In this document: piece after piece, positions 45,095 through 54,800 of the stretch
Layout: each line of letters opens with the position of its first letter
Position numbering within the stretch: the stretch's first letter is position 1
Position numbers and translations under genes: made by a program
Assembly (NCBI GenBank): GCA_030765065.1
Contig: CM060975.1
Location: 167,124,993 to 167,188,992, forward strand
Source: Deroplatys truncata
Lineage: Eukaryota; Arthropoda; Insecta; Mantodea; Mantidae
DNA length: 64,000 bases
Direction: 5' to 3'
Notes under the pieces: model-generated
What the model saw: the letters and a program-made list of their open reading frames with translations, nothing else
Databases searched by the model: none
What the model was told of the DNA's origin: nothing

Positions 45095-46057
45095 TAGATA
45101 CACTCGCTTCCAATTATGCCAGCTTCGGGAGACTCTATTGGCCTTCACAGATGGAGTGTGTATAGCGAGCAGGAGGTGTTACATTTGCACAGTTAGATTA
45201 TTCATTATGAAATATAACTTTAAGCAATAACTTCACTCGTCATCACTTAAAATAACCATGTTTAAATATACAACTAACTAAAGCTCTGTTTTGCACAACA
45301 TGTCTTAATGGTAACATAATGCAAAACAAAAATACACTATACTTTTTACACTCAAAGAGGACATATTTACTAGACTTATTGGAATCATCTGTTCAATCGG
45401 AAAATACAACTAAATAAAACACGGTTTTGCAATATTTTTGTCCATAAAAAGTATTTTTAATGGGAATATAATGTAAAATTGAAGTGAATTACACTTTTTA
45501 CTCTCAAAGAGGACATATTTACTGTACATTTTTAATAACCTCTTCCAATCTGCATTTTATCCAATACCTAATTCAACCGCCTAGACACTCTTTGCCCTCT
45601 GGAAATATTTTTCATGAAATGTGAGAACATTTGCGCTTAGAGCCAGCAACTATGTGATTCAATACCTGGGTGCCTAAATCAGATATTGAACAAATATGGA
45701 GATTGAACAATTATATTTAAATAATGTCCAGTAAATGTGTCCTCTTTGAGAGTGAAACTTCAGTTTTACATTATATATATTGTAATTAAGTATTTTTGCG
45801 TTCAGATATTATGCAAAACAGTGTTTTATCTTCTTATATATTTAAATATGGTTATGATAAGCGATGAGTAGAGCTATTGCTTAGAGTTCTATATTCACAT
45901 GGAAATAATCTAGAACTGTGCACATAAAACAGAATGCCACTGGATGCACGAAAGGGTAAAAAGATAGATGTTCTGCTATACACCCTCCATCTGTAAAGGC
46001 CAGTAGAATGCCTTCCGAAGTTGCTGTGACCGTAAAAGTGGAAGCGAGTGTACAAGG
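45095..46057. mobile_element. Palindromic foldback element of about 0.96 kb
   Basis: The outer arms pair at 45095-45180 and 45960-46055 (CACTCGCTTCC with GGAAGCGAGTG; CTCCATCTGTAAAGGCCA). Further in, AAATAACCATGTTTAAATAT (45250) pairs with ATATTTAAATATGGTTATGA (45836). The left arm holds a direct duplication with TTTTTACACTCAAAGAGGAC (45339) and TTTTTACTCTCAAAGAGGAC (45494), whose inverted partner GTGTCCTCTTTGAGAGTG is at 45738. No coding frame. Confidence 0.8.
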
Positions 46058-46137
46058 GAATTGGGGGTATACAGGAGGCCTTAAGTGACTGAAATCTTTT
46101 AAAACCGGGTCGCTATGTGATAGCTTTGCGTGGCCAA

Positions 46138-46173
46138 GAGAGAGAGAGAGATAGCGAGAGAGAGAGAGAGAGA
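46138..46173. repeat. GA microsatellite
   Basis: Interrupted (GA)n tract just right of the foldback element. Confidence 0.9.
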
Positions 46174-46564
46174 AGAATAGTTCGTTTACTCTTGGAAAAG
46201 GGCATTTGAAAATTCAAGCTAATAACAAAGAATATATTAGAAATTATTAACGGCACAAGAAATTTTATTTGGCATTAGTTGTGTACTTTAACGAGATCCG
46301 CATTTCTTCTGCAGTAAGATTTTGTCTATCTCTTACGGTTCACTAGTTATGCAAAAGTAATTCAGAATGAAGAAAACTTCAGAGATATCTCCTATGAAAT
46401 TCAAGATTTACAGTTCATTTGTCATGAAAATATCTTATATTTACTTTACTCAAAATCATTTGAGCCATTATTGAGGTAATAAAAATTTTCGTAAAAATTT
46501 CCATGTAAAGAGTAGTTTGGGGTGGGGGATTTTATTGAAAAATCATGTGGCATGTGTACCGGGT

Positions 46565-47225
46565 GAGTGTTGTAGCACTTCCACGTATGTATGTCATATC
46601 TCACCTTGATGATAATTTCAGGTTGAAGTTCTCTGCCTCGGCTCTCAGTTGGTACCTGTTAATAAATTCCTGTTCTTAGCTATCTGTATCTCAAAAAATT
46701 TTGGGTGAAGGCGAATGAATGCAATGCATTTCTTAATGATTGTATTTACTCCAAAACAACAAAATAATTGAAACGGCCAATAACCGTTCCCCTTTGAGTA
46801 ATAATAGGATTATCTCTATGCCGTAGTTTCCATCTTACCACTACTTTAACTATTTCAGCTACTTGCGTCACACGCCTTCTCCCACCCCACATGCACACGT
46901 TAGGGTAATGAGTCCTAGGCAGATTACATGAATTAATATCAGAAAAGTATGTGAGCAAGTGCCGAAATCTGAGGCGGGCCTCCTTTTTATACCCCGCTGC
47001 TATGAAGCGAACTTTCGCGCCCTTTTACATAATCTCTATGTTGATTGGTTATTTACTTGGTGTGAGAAGGAAATCATTCACTTTTATCAATCAGACTTCT
47101 TCCAACTTCTTTGTGAAAACCCACCTGTATCCCTTACAACTCTTGCTTGTCTTTCTATTTGGTGACTTCTTATCCAATTCCCTTTGGAACTCGTGACTTT
47201 TCCTGGAATTGTCCCTCTAAGTAGT
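46565..47225. other. No gene recognised
   Basis: Mixed-composition sequence; frames of 70-81 codons on both strands show no family resemblance. Confidence 0.4.
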
Positions 47226-47229
47226 TAAG

Positions 47230-47397
47230 TCCCCTCTTTAAGCAAATGGATTAACGATAATCCTGGCGCTAGGTGGCGTTGGTGTCGCGTTAATCCGTCT
47301 TAATCCGCCTTAGGTGGATTAGTGGGATTAGCGGGAAGTTCGAAAAGTTGCCACTAGCGGTTAGGATTAGAGATAATCCATTTGCTTAAAGAGGGGA
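47230..47397. mobile_element. 168-bp palindromic MITE loaded with TAATCC sites
   Basis: Ends TCCCCTCTTTAAGCAAATGG (47230) and CCATTTGCTTAAAGAGGGGA (47378-47397) are perfect inverses; weaker pairing continues to about 48 bases. It contains eight TAATCC/GGATTA hexamers (47248, 47258, 47291, 47301, 47316, 47325, 47364, 47374), the core site of K50 homeodomain proteins such as Otd and Pitx. Confidence 0.8.
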
Positions 47398-47425
47398 TAT
47401 GAGGTAAAGAAGTGTGGGTGGATGG

Positions 47426-47786
47426 ATTGGTACGTGACTGAGAAGGTTATGGATAAAAGATGATGACTGGAAATGTAGAGGTGGATATTGGATTGGTTGG
47501 ACAAAGAGATATGAAAATGAGCAGGAAATAAAATAGGACGGATTAAGAGGAACGGGGGTCAGCGTGGTGTTGCTCGTTCGGTGTCTGGTGGCTGAAAGAG
47601 GGAAAAATATGGCGGTTGAGGTATAAAAAGTGAGTATAACAGGAAGTGACGTGGCGCGTAGTGATTGGTGAAATAAGGCAAAATGCAATTGGTGGAGGAA
47701 GGGGGGAATAGATGGTGCAGATTGGAGGAAATAAGCTGTGTTGTGATTGGTTGTAAGAATGGCGGGTATTTGAGGGGTTAAAGCAG
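47426..47786 (+). promoter_or_regulatory. Putative promoter: seven ATTGG (inverted CCAAT) boxes, TATA box, YY1-like motifs
   Basis: ATTGG at 47426, 47487, 47492, 47664, 47688, 47721 and 47746. TATAAAA at 47622-47628. AATATGGCGG (about 47606) and GAATGGCGGG (about 47757) resemble YY1/Pho sites. Fewer than one ATTGG would be expected by chance in this length on one strand. The first ATG afterwards opens the frame at 47787. Confidence 0.45.
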
Positions 47787-47972
47787 ATGGTTGGTAAATT
47801 GGAAAACGCGTGTACTGTACCTGCGGAGGAATTTAGTAATTATCAAACAACGTATGACGAAGACGGAGAAGAGGGAGGTGAGGTAGGTGGAGAAGGGGTA
47901 GGTGAGGCAGAGGTAGACAAAAGGAGAGTTGGAATTCGAGATGAAAATGATGACTTAGCTGAAATGCTGTAA
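47787..47972 (+). CDS. Hypothetical acidic 61-residue frame, perhaps a first exon
   Basis: Begins MVGKLENACTVPAEEFSNYQ and is rich in Glu and Gly in the middle (DEDGEEGGEVGGEG), ending DENDDLAEML. It follows the ATTGG/TATA region by about 160 bases. No domain is recognised. The sequence bias (GA-rich repeats such as GGTGAGGTAGGTGGAG) could also produce this frame by chance, so I give it low weight. Start chosen as the first ATG after the TATA box. Confidence 0.3.
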   Translation: MVGKLENACTVPAEEFSNYQTTYDEDGEEGGEVGGEGVGEAEVDKRRVGIRDENDDLAEML

Positions 47973-47974
47973 AT

Positions 47975-48420
47975 TCATTATATGTTACATTTTCTTCCTA
48001 TAATTGTATTATTGGTTTTTTATTTATATTTTGCTAATATTTTATGACTGCTATGAAAATATGGGGAGTTAGAAAGGAATTCTAGCTAGGTAAAGGAAAA
48101 TACATAGTGGAATATGGCACACAAAATTAGTGAGTAAAAAATGAACATTATATTTAGCAAAAAAGGAAGGAAAATACAGTGCAAAATAATGTTTTTAAAA
48201 AATTTGCGCACATGCATTGGTTGTTAAAAGCAGAATATAATGAACACTGTAGCTAAACCCATTAATAAGAATATAGTGCAAAACATTATACAAAAGATGT
48301 ATTCTTAAATTAAATAAAATGGTGTAGGCAAAGCATTGCTACTAAAAATGAAAAGACTGTCGCAACACAGATACGTTGTACATATATGAGCACATAATAT
48401 AAAACTGTATACAGCACTTT
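47975..48420. other. No feature recognised
   Basis: Very AT-rich spacer with several A runs; no frame or repeat is identified. Confidence 0.5.
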
Positions 48421-48423
48421 TTT

Positions 48424-49200
48424 ACGGGAGGTAACCTCCGCATCGAGCACAGGGACCATGATGACTGTGAGACAAATGTTTGCAAGGAATGTCAATATTA
48501 TTAACAAAGCAAGCACGGCGTGCTAGACATTGTAAGCATGTTGGTGTGTATACATTACGATTTTGGTGCACATGATACCACACGGTGTAAACGGTGTAAA
48601 ATTTTAATATAGCTTTTAGCACTCTGTCATCGTATCGTTTGGCAATGCACGATGTGCAGTACCCAGATGATTTGTTACAACAGTACATTGTGTGTTATAA
48701 ATGTATCTATGACAAGTAATGTCTTACGTCATGAGACCTACACTTGCAAACAAACGTATGTAAGTGAGCATATGGTATACTAAGATGATGTAATAAGCAT
48801 ATGTGGTAAGCCTGGCAAAACAAGCACAGCGGTTGATAGACAGTATTGGGAAGACCTACGAAGCCTAGCAGTTCTGAATCTTCACCAATGTGAATTAAAT
48901 GATTTAAAAGTTCGTCGTTGGTAACAAAAGGCAACCGATGTATAATATATTCTTTAGGTTCTCTTTGTTCGCTAATTTGGCGAAACGGACAACAAGCCAT
49001 TAAAAGAATGAATGTAAAGTAGAATAAGAAAAAAAAGAAATAACTTTTTTTAAACAATTACACTTGTAATTTGGTAGGTGAGCATACGGGTTTTCATGAC
49101 CGTTTAGGGAACAAATGCGAAATGACTGGCAAAAAAAAAGAAATAAGAAAAAAGGCACTTTGGTTGGAAAACGATTGGAGCGCAAAGCACCTTCCATTCA

Positions 49201-49237
<37 letters not shown>

Positions 49238-49420
49238 ATAAGGCAATCCACTAATATCTTCGCAATTTGTAATAAATGGTTTGTAAAAAAAATATACTGA
49301 CACTTTTGGTTGAGACATGTAAACTTGCAGTCTGTGCACACCAATGTAGGTTTCATGATAGGATTAAACAAAAGTACAACACAAAAAAATAAGAAAACAA
49401 ACATGTTTTGCACATACAAA
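48424..49420 (-). other. Array of three or four related Cys/His modules, minus strand
   Basis: Module 1 (about 48424-48545) reads PTCLQCLARRAC, then DIPCKHLSHS and PCARC. Module 2 (about 48720-48835) reads PLCLFCQAYHIC, then SIPYAHLHTFVCKC. Module 3 (about 49050-49140) reads FFCQSFRIC, then NPYAHLPNYKCNC. A weaker module 4 (about 49300-49380) reads KPTLVCTDCKFTC. Shared pattern: C-x2-C-x5-C, a Pro, HL, then C-x-C or C-x2-C, as in small zinc-binding units. Modules 2 and 3 are preceded by TTTTGCCAG, an acceptor-like sequence, so each could be an exon. The family is unknown to me. The array may be the left part of the Polinton fossil or an unrelated host locus. Confidence 0.4.
49203..49234. repeat. 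(TA)n microsatellite
   Basis: 16 uninterrupted units. Confidence 0.95.
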
Positions 49421-49481
49421 AAAAATAATTTTTTGTTTTTTGTTTTTTTAAAAAAAACACTACACACACCACCATACACAC

Positions 49482-50396
49482 CTACGACAGGAGGCGTCTC
49501 TTTTTCAAATGCGCGTAGCGCACTCTGTGCTGCGGCGACAATAAAACTAGCGATGCTATTTCCTTTCGCTTTAGCACAAAGCGTCTTTTTGCATCTGCTG
49601 TAATGGGTAGCAGCAGGGGGATGGCCAGTTGACTTACAGGGTCGTCTTCGTCGTGGTGCAGAGGTTTGACTCCCAGAAAATGGGCATTATAGACGTCGTC
49701 GCCTTTGCTTTCAGCGTGAATGCGCCAACCAGTGCTGTGCTGCAAAATCGGGGTGGACGTGGCGTTAGACTCGGGTAGAAGTCTGCGTTTGGTGCTGTTG
49801 CTGGGGAATTTAGAGGAAAGCAAGGGCACAAGGGTGCGGAATGATGGAGATGGTGGAGGGGGATTCTGTGGGGTTATAGAAGTGAACAGGCATTGTGCTG
49901 GAAGGGGTGATGGAGAGAGCGTTTGGCCGTGAATGTCCCTTATGGAAATGGGGGTGGATGATTGGATTTTGTTAAAGGAGGGAGAAGAAACAAAACTGGA
50001 GAACGAAGGCAGGGAAGAGCAGGAGGAAGAAGCTGGGGAATCGGATGGAGTTGTATGAGATTGGATGTCACTGGCTGACGTGTCTGATGAAATGTCGATG
50101 GTGGTGTACGACGGCGACGACGTCTGAGACGCTACTGGCGGTGATAAAGCTGGAGGCGCCGCTGGAGATGCTGCTGGAGACGCCGCGGGAGACGGGTGCT
50201 GTGCACCGCTGAGATCAGACTTTTGGGCAACGAAGTTTGATGTTTGGCTGTCTGAAACCTCAACGATGCTACACGACGACTGCTGAGACGGTGGCGACGG
50301 CGTCAAAGCCGGAGACGGAGTCCACGTAGCTGGAGACGGGTGGTCTGTGATGGACAGTTCTGAAATTCTGGCGATGCCGTCAGATTGCACGTTCAC
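49482..50396 (-). CDS. Ser/Pro-rich protein, divergent from the polymerase
   Basis: The frame is open over more than 300 codons, and the same frame stays open upstream to about 50813 without an obvious ATG, so the true start is unresolved and may involve splicing. The first two thirds are low-complexity Ser, Pro, Ala and Thr (SPAASPAASPAAPPALSPPV). The C-terminal 90 residues are more structured and basic: STGWRIHAESKGDDVYNAHF, LGVKPLHHDEDDPVSQ and AHLKKRRLLS. I do not recognise the family. Its place next to polymerase B, in opposite direction, suggests an accessory gene of the Polinton, but it could be a neighbouring gene. A directly repeated segment at 50430-50600 lies in the upstream part of the frame. 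Confidence 0.5.
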   Translation of the reverse strand: MNVQSDGIARISELSITDHPSPATWTPSPALTPSPPSQQSSCSIVEVSDSQTSNFVAQKSDLSGAQHPSPAASPAASPAAPPALSPPVASQTSSPSYTTIDISSDTSASDIQSHTTPSDSPASSSCSSLPSFSSFVSSPSFNKIQSSTPISIRDIHGQTLSPSPLPAQCLFTSITPQNPPPPSPSFRTLVPLLSSKFPSNSTKRRLLPESNATSTPILQHSTGWRIHAESKGDDVYNAHFLGVKPLHHDEDDPVSQLAIPLLLPITADAKRRFVLKRKEIASLVLLSPQHRVRYAHLKKRRLLS

Positions 50397-50429
50397 GAAC
50401 AGCGAAGATGGATGCCGGTGGAAGCCGTT

Positions 50430-50605
50430 AGGCTGTTTGAATGTGTTTTCATAAACCGGTGCAGAAGAAACAATATGCTCTGGATGGCTATAGATTGCAG
50501 TAGCAGTGCTGGCGGAGTTGGGCTGTTGGTGTTGAAAAGCATTTTCATAGGCCGGTACAGAATAATAAATATCCTCTGGATGGCTATAGATGTTACTAGT
50601 AGTGT
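50430..50605. repeat. Direct duplication of about 90 bp
   Basis: TTTTCATAAACCGGTGCAGA and CTCTGGATGGCTATAGATTG (first copy from about 50446) recur as TTTTCATAGGCCGGTACAGA and CTCTGGATGGCTATAGATGT (from about 50541). Confidence 0.8.
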
Positions 50606-50819
50606 TGGTGTAGATAATGTGCCGCTCTGTAATTAGTTGCCTGCACGGGCGTCCAGAAGATGGTGAAAAAAAACTCTTCGCTTGTGACGGTGAGGGTACA
50701 CACGTGTTGGTGCCGCATGATGCTGCGTGAAGGTGAACAACAAGACTGAAGCAGTGACAGGGATCCGAAGTGGCTAGTTTTAAAGGACCGGTAATCAGCA
50801 GAGGTGATTTGCGTCACAA

Positions 50820-51097
50820 CATGGCCGCCGAGATAAAAATTTTTAAAAAGCACGATAAGTTTAAAATGGGCGTGTGAACAGAAGTTTAATTAGCCCGAAA
50901 ATCTTTAAATGTGGCTGTGCGGTCGATAATAGGAAACTTTAATTGTTATCGCAACCGGATGGTGCGGTGGTGCGTTGGTGAGACAGGAAGTGTGCCGGAA
51001 AAGTGTCTGATTGCAACTCCGGAAGTTGTGGCGCGATAACAAGCTTGGAATTTTGACGAGGACTTTAACTTATCTCGCAAGCGGAAATTCCGGTTAC
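50820..51097. other. Divergent intergenic region of the Polinton
   Basis: About 280 bases between the minus-strand Ser/Pro-rich frame and the duplicated promoter units. It contains several GCGATAA/CGATAA motifs (for example CGCGATAACAAGC and TTACGATAAGCAGCG) but no gene. Confidence 0.4.
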
Positions 51098-51800
51098 GAT
51101 AAGCAGCGTATAGAAGCAGACTGCGATAAGGCGCTTGCCGAAGTTAGAATTGTGTTTTGAAAGCGGTGTATTCAAGAAATTATAAGTTCTAAGTCTATAA
51201 TATTTATATGACTTCATGCGTAATAGTTCTACGTGTAATAACGGTATTGCGAGTAGTGGAATGAAAAAAAAGCAATTTGATCAACGTAGTCATATCGCAT
51301 AAATACATTGTTACAAAATCACCATATCGTTGACTAGCTGTTGTAGAAAATTATAAAATAAAAGTCCTTGCAAATACAGCACTTTGCAGGCGCGTATAGA
51401 AAGTGTTGGTTTGCGAGAGAGAGAGAGAGAGAGAGATAGAGAGAGCGAAAGAGAGAAGGTTTAGGCGATAAGCAGCGTATAAAAGCAGACTGCGATAAGC
51501 CACTTGCCGAAGTGAGAATTGTGTTTTGAAAGCGGTGTATTCAAGAAATTATAAGTTTTAAGTCTATAATAGTTATACGACTTCATGCGTAATACCTGTA
51601 CGTGTAATAACGGTATTGCGAGTAGTGGAATGAAAAAAGCAATTTGATCAACGTAGTTATGTAGCATAAATACATTGGTACAAAAATCACCATAACGTTA
51701 ACTTTAGCTGTTGTAGAAAATTATAAAATAAAAGTCCGTGCAAATATAGCACCTTGCAGGCGCGTATAGAAAGTGTTGGTTTGCGGGAGAGAGAAGGTTT
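51098..51800 (+). promoter_or_regulatory. Tandemly duplicated promoter unit before polymerase B
   Basis: Two direct copies of about 365 and 335 bases (51098-51465 and 51467-51800), over 90% alike, running from CGATAAGCAGCGTATARAAG through GAAAGCGGTGTATTCAAGAA and AACGGTATTGCGAGTAGTGG to GCAGGCGCGTATAGAAAGTG and a GA tract. The second unit has a good TATA box (GTATAAAAGC, 51475); the first has TATAGAAG in its place. The polymerase frame opens 30 bases after the second unit. Confidence 0.75.
51416..51460. repeat. GA microsatellite at the unit junction
   Basis: (GA)n of about 20 units ends the first promoter unit; the second unit has only GGGAGAGAGAAGG. Confidence 0.9.
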
Positions 51801-51831
51801 AGGCGTTGTTCAACGAAGCACTTGTAGCACC

Positions 51832-54800
51832 ATGGAGCCGGAACGCGATGCGAGCGAAGACATAACCTTGCAGCCCAGGTTCGAAATTATTTCGCACAGT
51901 CAGAGAGTGAGGAAAAGACTTTTCTCCGGCTTTACAGAAACCAACATTACCGTGATCCCGGTACCCAAAGATGCAAACCCAGAGCAATAGGTAACGCTGC
52001 TGTTTAACGACATCGTAAATTTCGCCAAGGAAAACCTGTTGGAGAACGAAGCCGGGTATTTAGGCATAAGCATTTCGGACGACCGGCAACCGTCAAAGCC
52101 GTTTAATATGAGCGTTATACGCGTGGAACAAGTGAATGGCGATGCTGTTATAAAAGCTATTGAAAAAGTTATGCAAAGCAATCAACAGTTCTTGCTAGGG
52201 GATCCACTGAAAATAACTTTTGTGTGGACAAAGGAAGTCTCGGGTTCGACCTACAAACCTTGTGATTCCTGTAGAGCAATAAAGGGATCATAGAAATTAC
52301 CAACAAAGACTAGCTGTGCTTGGCAAGAGCCATTGCTGTCTGCAAAGCTAAGGTGGATGGCGACGTCAAGTATGCCACCATTAGGCGCTCGGAGTATTTT
52401 CAAAAACAGAAGGCTTTAAACCTGTGCCAGAGCGTAGGAAAAATGAATGAACCATTTACTATAGATGACGTCAGACGCTTTGACACCGTGTTAAAGGGAT
52501 ACGCTGTTACGGTCTTTGGAGATCACACAGGAAAACACGTGTTGTACGCATCAGAGAAGCAATGCGATAAACACATTGACGTCATGTATCACGAGGGCCA
52601 CTTTAACGCCATCGTGGACGTGCACATGTGTTTTAAATGCACGTGGTAATGTCGCCAGTGCCACGTTCCCTGGCGGCGCAAAAAGGACTATCATAAATGT
52701 GAGAGTCTGTGTTCAAAGTGTCACCAGCAGTACGCTAAGCCATACGAATCTTACCTACACTGCACAGCGTGTAACCGCGAGTTTAAGGGGCCGACGTGTT
52801 TTGCGAACCACGCAAAAAAGGCGCCTTTTACCCGAAGACGCTGTCGGTGTGCGAGGTGGAAAAAGTGTGCCGGTCTTGCAACAAGCTCGTGAACCTGAGA
52901 CACCGAAAAGGGGTCCACCAGTGCGGAGAAATATTTTGCTCCAATTGCAAAGTTCACGTGAAGTCTGATCACATGTGCTACATGCAGCCGTACTGTTCAC
53001 CAAGCAAGAGAAAATGCTTCGTGTTCATGTTCATAGATTTTGAATGCACGCAAAACACGGTATACATGGACAAAGAGAACACTTACGAGCACGTTCCAAA
53101 TTTATGCGTGCTTTACCAAGCGTGTCCCCTGTGCATAGACGAATGAGAAAAGATGGCTTACTGCACCGTGTGCGGCACGAAAGAACACGTTTTTTCCGAC
53201 GACCCTGTGAAGCAGTTGTTTGATCACGTGACGCAGCCGAGGTTCGAAACCTGGGACGTCGTTCTGTTGGCACACAACATGCGCGCCTACAACGGCCAAT
53301 TTCTATTGAAATACATGGTGGGAACTCTAAAATGGTCGCCCGACCTGATCATGAACGGTACCAAGATCTACCAAATGAAACACGGTGACGTCACGTTTCT
53401 AGACTCGTTCAACTTCATTCCCATGCCGCTGGCTCACTTTTCCAAGACCCTCGGATTGAAGGAAGGCAAAGGCTATTTCCCGTACCTCCTCAACACGAAG
53501 GAAAACGAGAATTACGTGGGTTCGATTCCCGATAAAAAGCACTACTGCCCAAACGGCATGTCGGTGGAGGGGAGGAAGGACTTCGAGCGCTGGCACAAGG
53601 AAAGGGCGACCTCGGGGTATGTGTTCGACATGAAACAGGAAATGGTGACGTACTACAAGATGGACGTGTTTCTGCTGAGCCGAGGAGTTTCCAAATTTAG
53701 AAGAGAATTCCTGGACGAGAACGGGATAGAGCCGTTTCGAGAGTGCGTCACCATTGCGCATGCGTGCATGTGCGTATACCGAAAGCGATTTATGCCGCAC
53801 GGCAAGATTGCGCTGCTGCCAACCGGCGGATACCGCCTGGCGGACAAGCAGTCGCGCATCGCCTGCATATGGTTGTCTTGGGTGGAGGCGCAGAACAACA
53901 TCACCATCCAGCACGCCATTAGAGGGCGCGAAGTGAAGGTTCTGAGGCACAAGGTGGGCGGGTATAGGGAGGACGGCGATGTGAAGTGGGTTTTTTTCTT
54001 TCACGGCTGCTGGTATCACGGCTGCAAACGATGTTTCCACAATTGCCACGCAGTCCTGTATAACACGGGAAAAGAAACCATGGCCGGTAAGTACGAGAGC
54101 ACTGTCAAAATTTCGACTAAGTTCCGAAACGCCGGATATCACGTGATCAAGATGTGGGAGTGCGAATTCGAAGCGATGAAGAAGTCCGACCCCAAACTGG
54201 CTGCATTCGTGAAGACCTTCCCCCACCCCGAACTGCCCAATTCCAGGGACGCCTTCTTCGGAGGGCGCACCAACTGCACGAAGACTTACTCCGAGGCGGT
54301 GGGCGAGACCAATCTGTTCTACCTGGACGTCTGCTCCCTGTACCCCTTCGTGAACAAGACGAAGCCGTACCCCGTGGGGCAACCGAAGATCCACTTGGGT
54401 CGGTTTCCCGACCTGAAGGATATACAGGATGGCTTGATCAAGTGTACCGTGTTGCCTCCAAACGCCCTGTATCATCCCGGCTCGCATCAACGGTAAGCTG
54501 ATGTTCGTCCTGTGCCGCGAATGCGCAGAGGCGGAAAGCACACAGCCATGCCGTCACCCGGAGGACGAGAGGTGTCTGACGGGAACTTGGGTCCTGGACG
54601 AAGTGAAGGTGGACCTGGAGGAGGGTTACCGGCTGCTCAGCGTGTATGAAATTTGGGAGTACGACACGCTGCGGCACGACCCGGCTTCGAGGATTATGTG
54701 GACCAATTCTTGAAGATCAAGACCGAAGCCTCCGACTGGCCGTCGGACTGCAACTCGCCGGAGAAGAAGGAGGAGTACGTGCAGAAGTTTCTCGAACGAG

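Larger units (their letters stand above)
44985..46560 (+). repeat. Old interspersed repeat R1, copy F, split by a foldback element
   Basis: R1-like sequence at 44985-45095 (ACTGCATATTTCCTTGTAGA) and again from about 46190 to 46560 (TTGTGTACTTTAACGAGATC, ATTTGTCATGAAAATATC, AATCATTTGAGCCATTATTG, GGGGGATTTTATTGAAAAAT). The palindromic element at 45.1-46.06 kb and a GA tract separate the two parts. Confidence 0.65.

Noticed and set aside
53399-54541. Minus-strand frame of 380 codons inside polymerase B
   Set aside because: It mirrors the GC-biased codon use of the plus-strand polymerase, which carries all known motifs; the antisense product has no family pattern.
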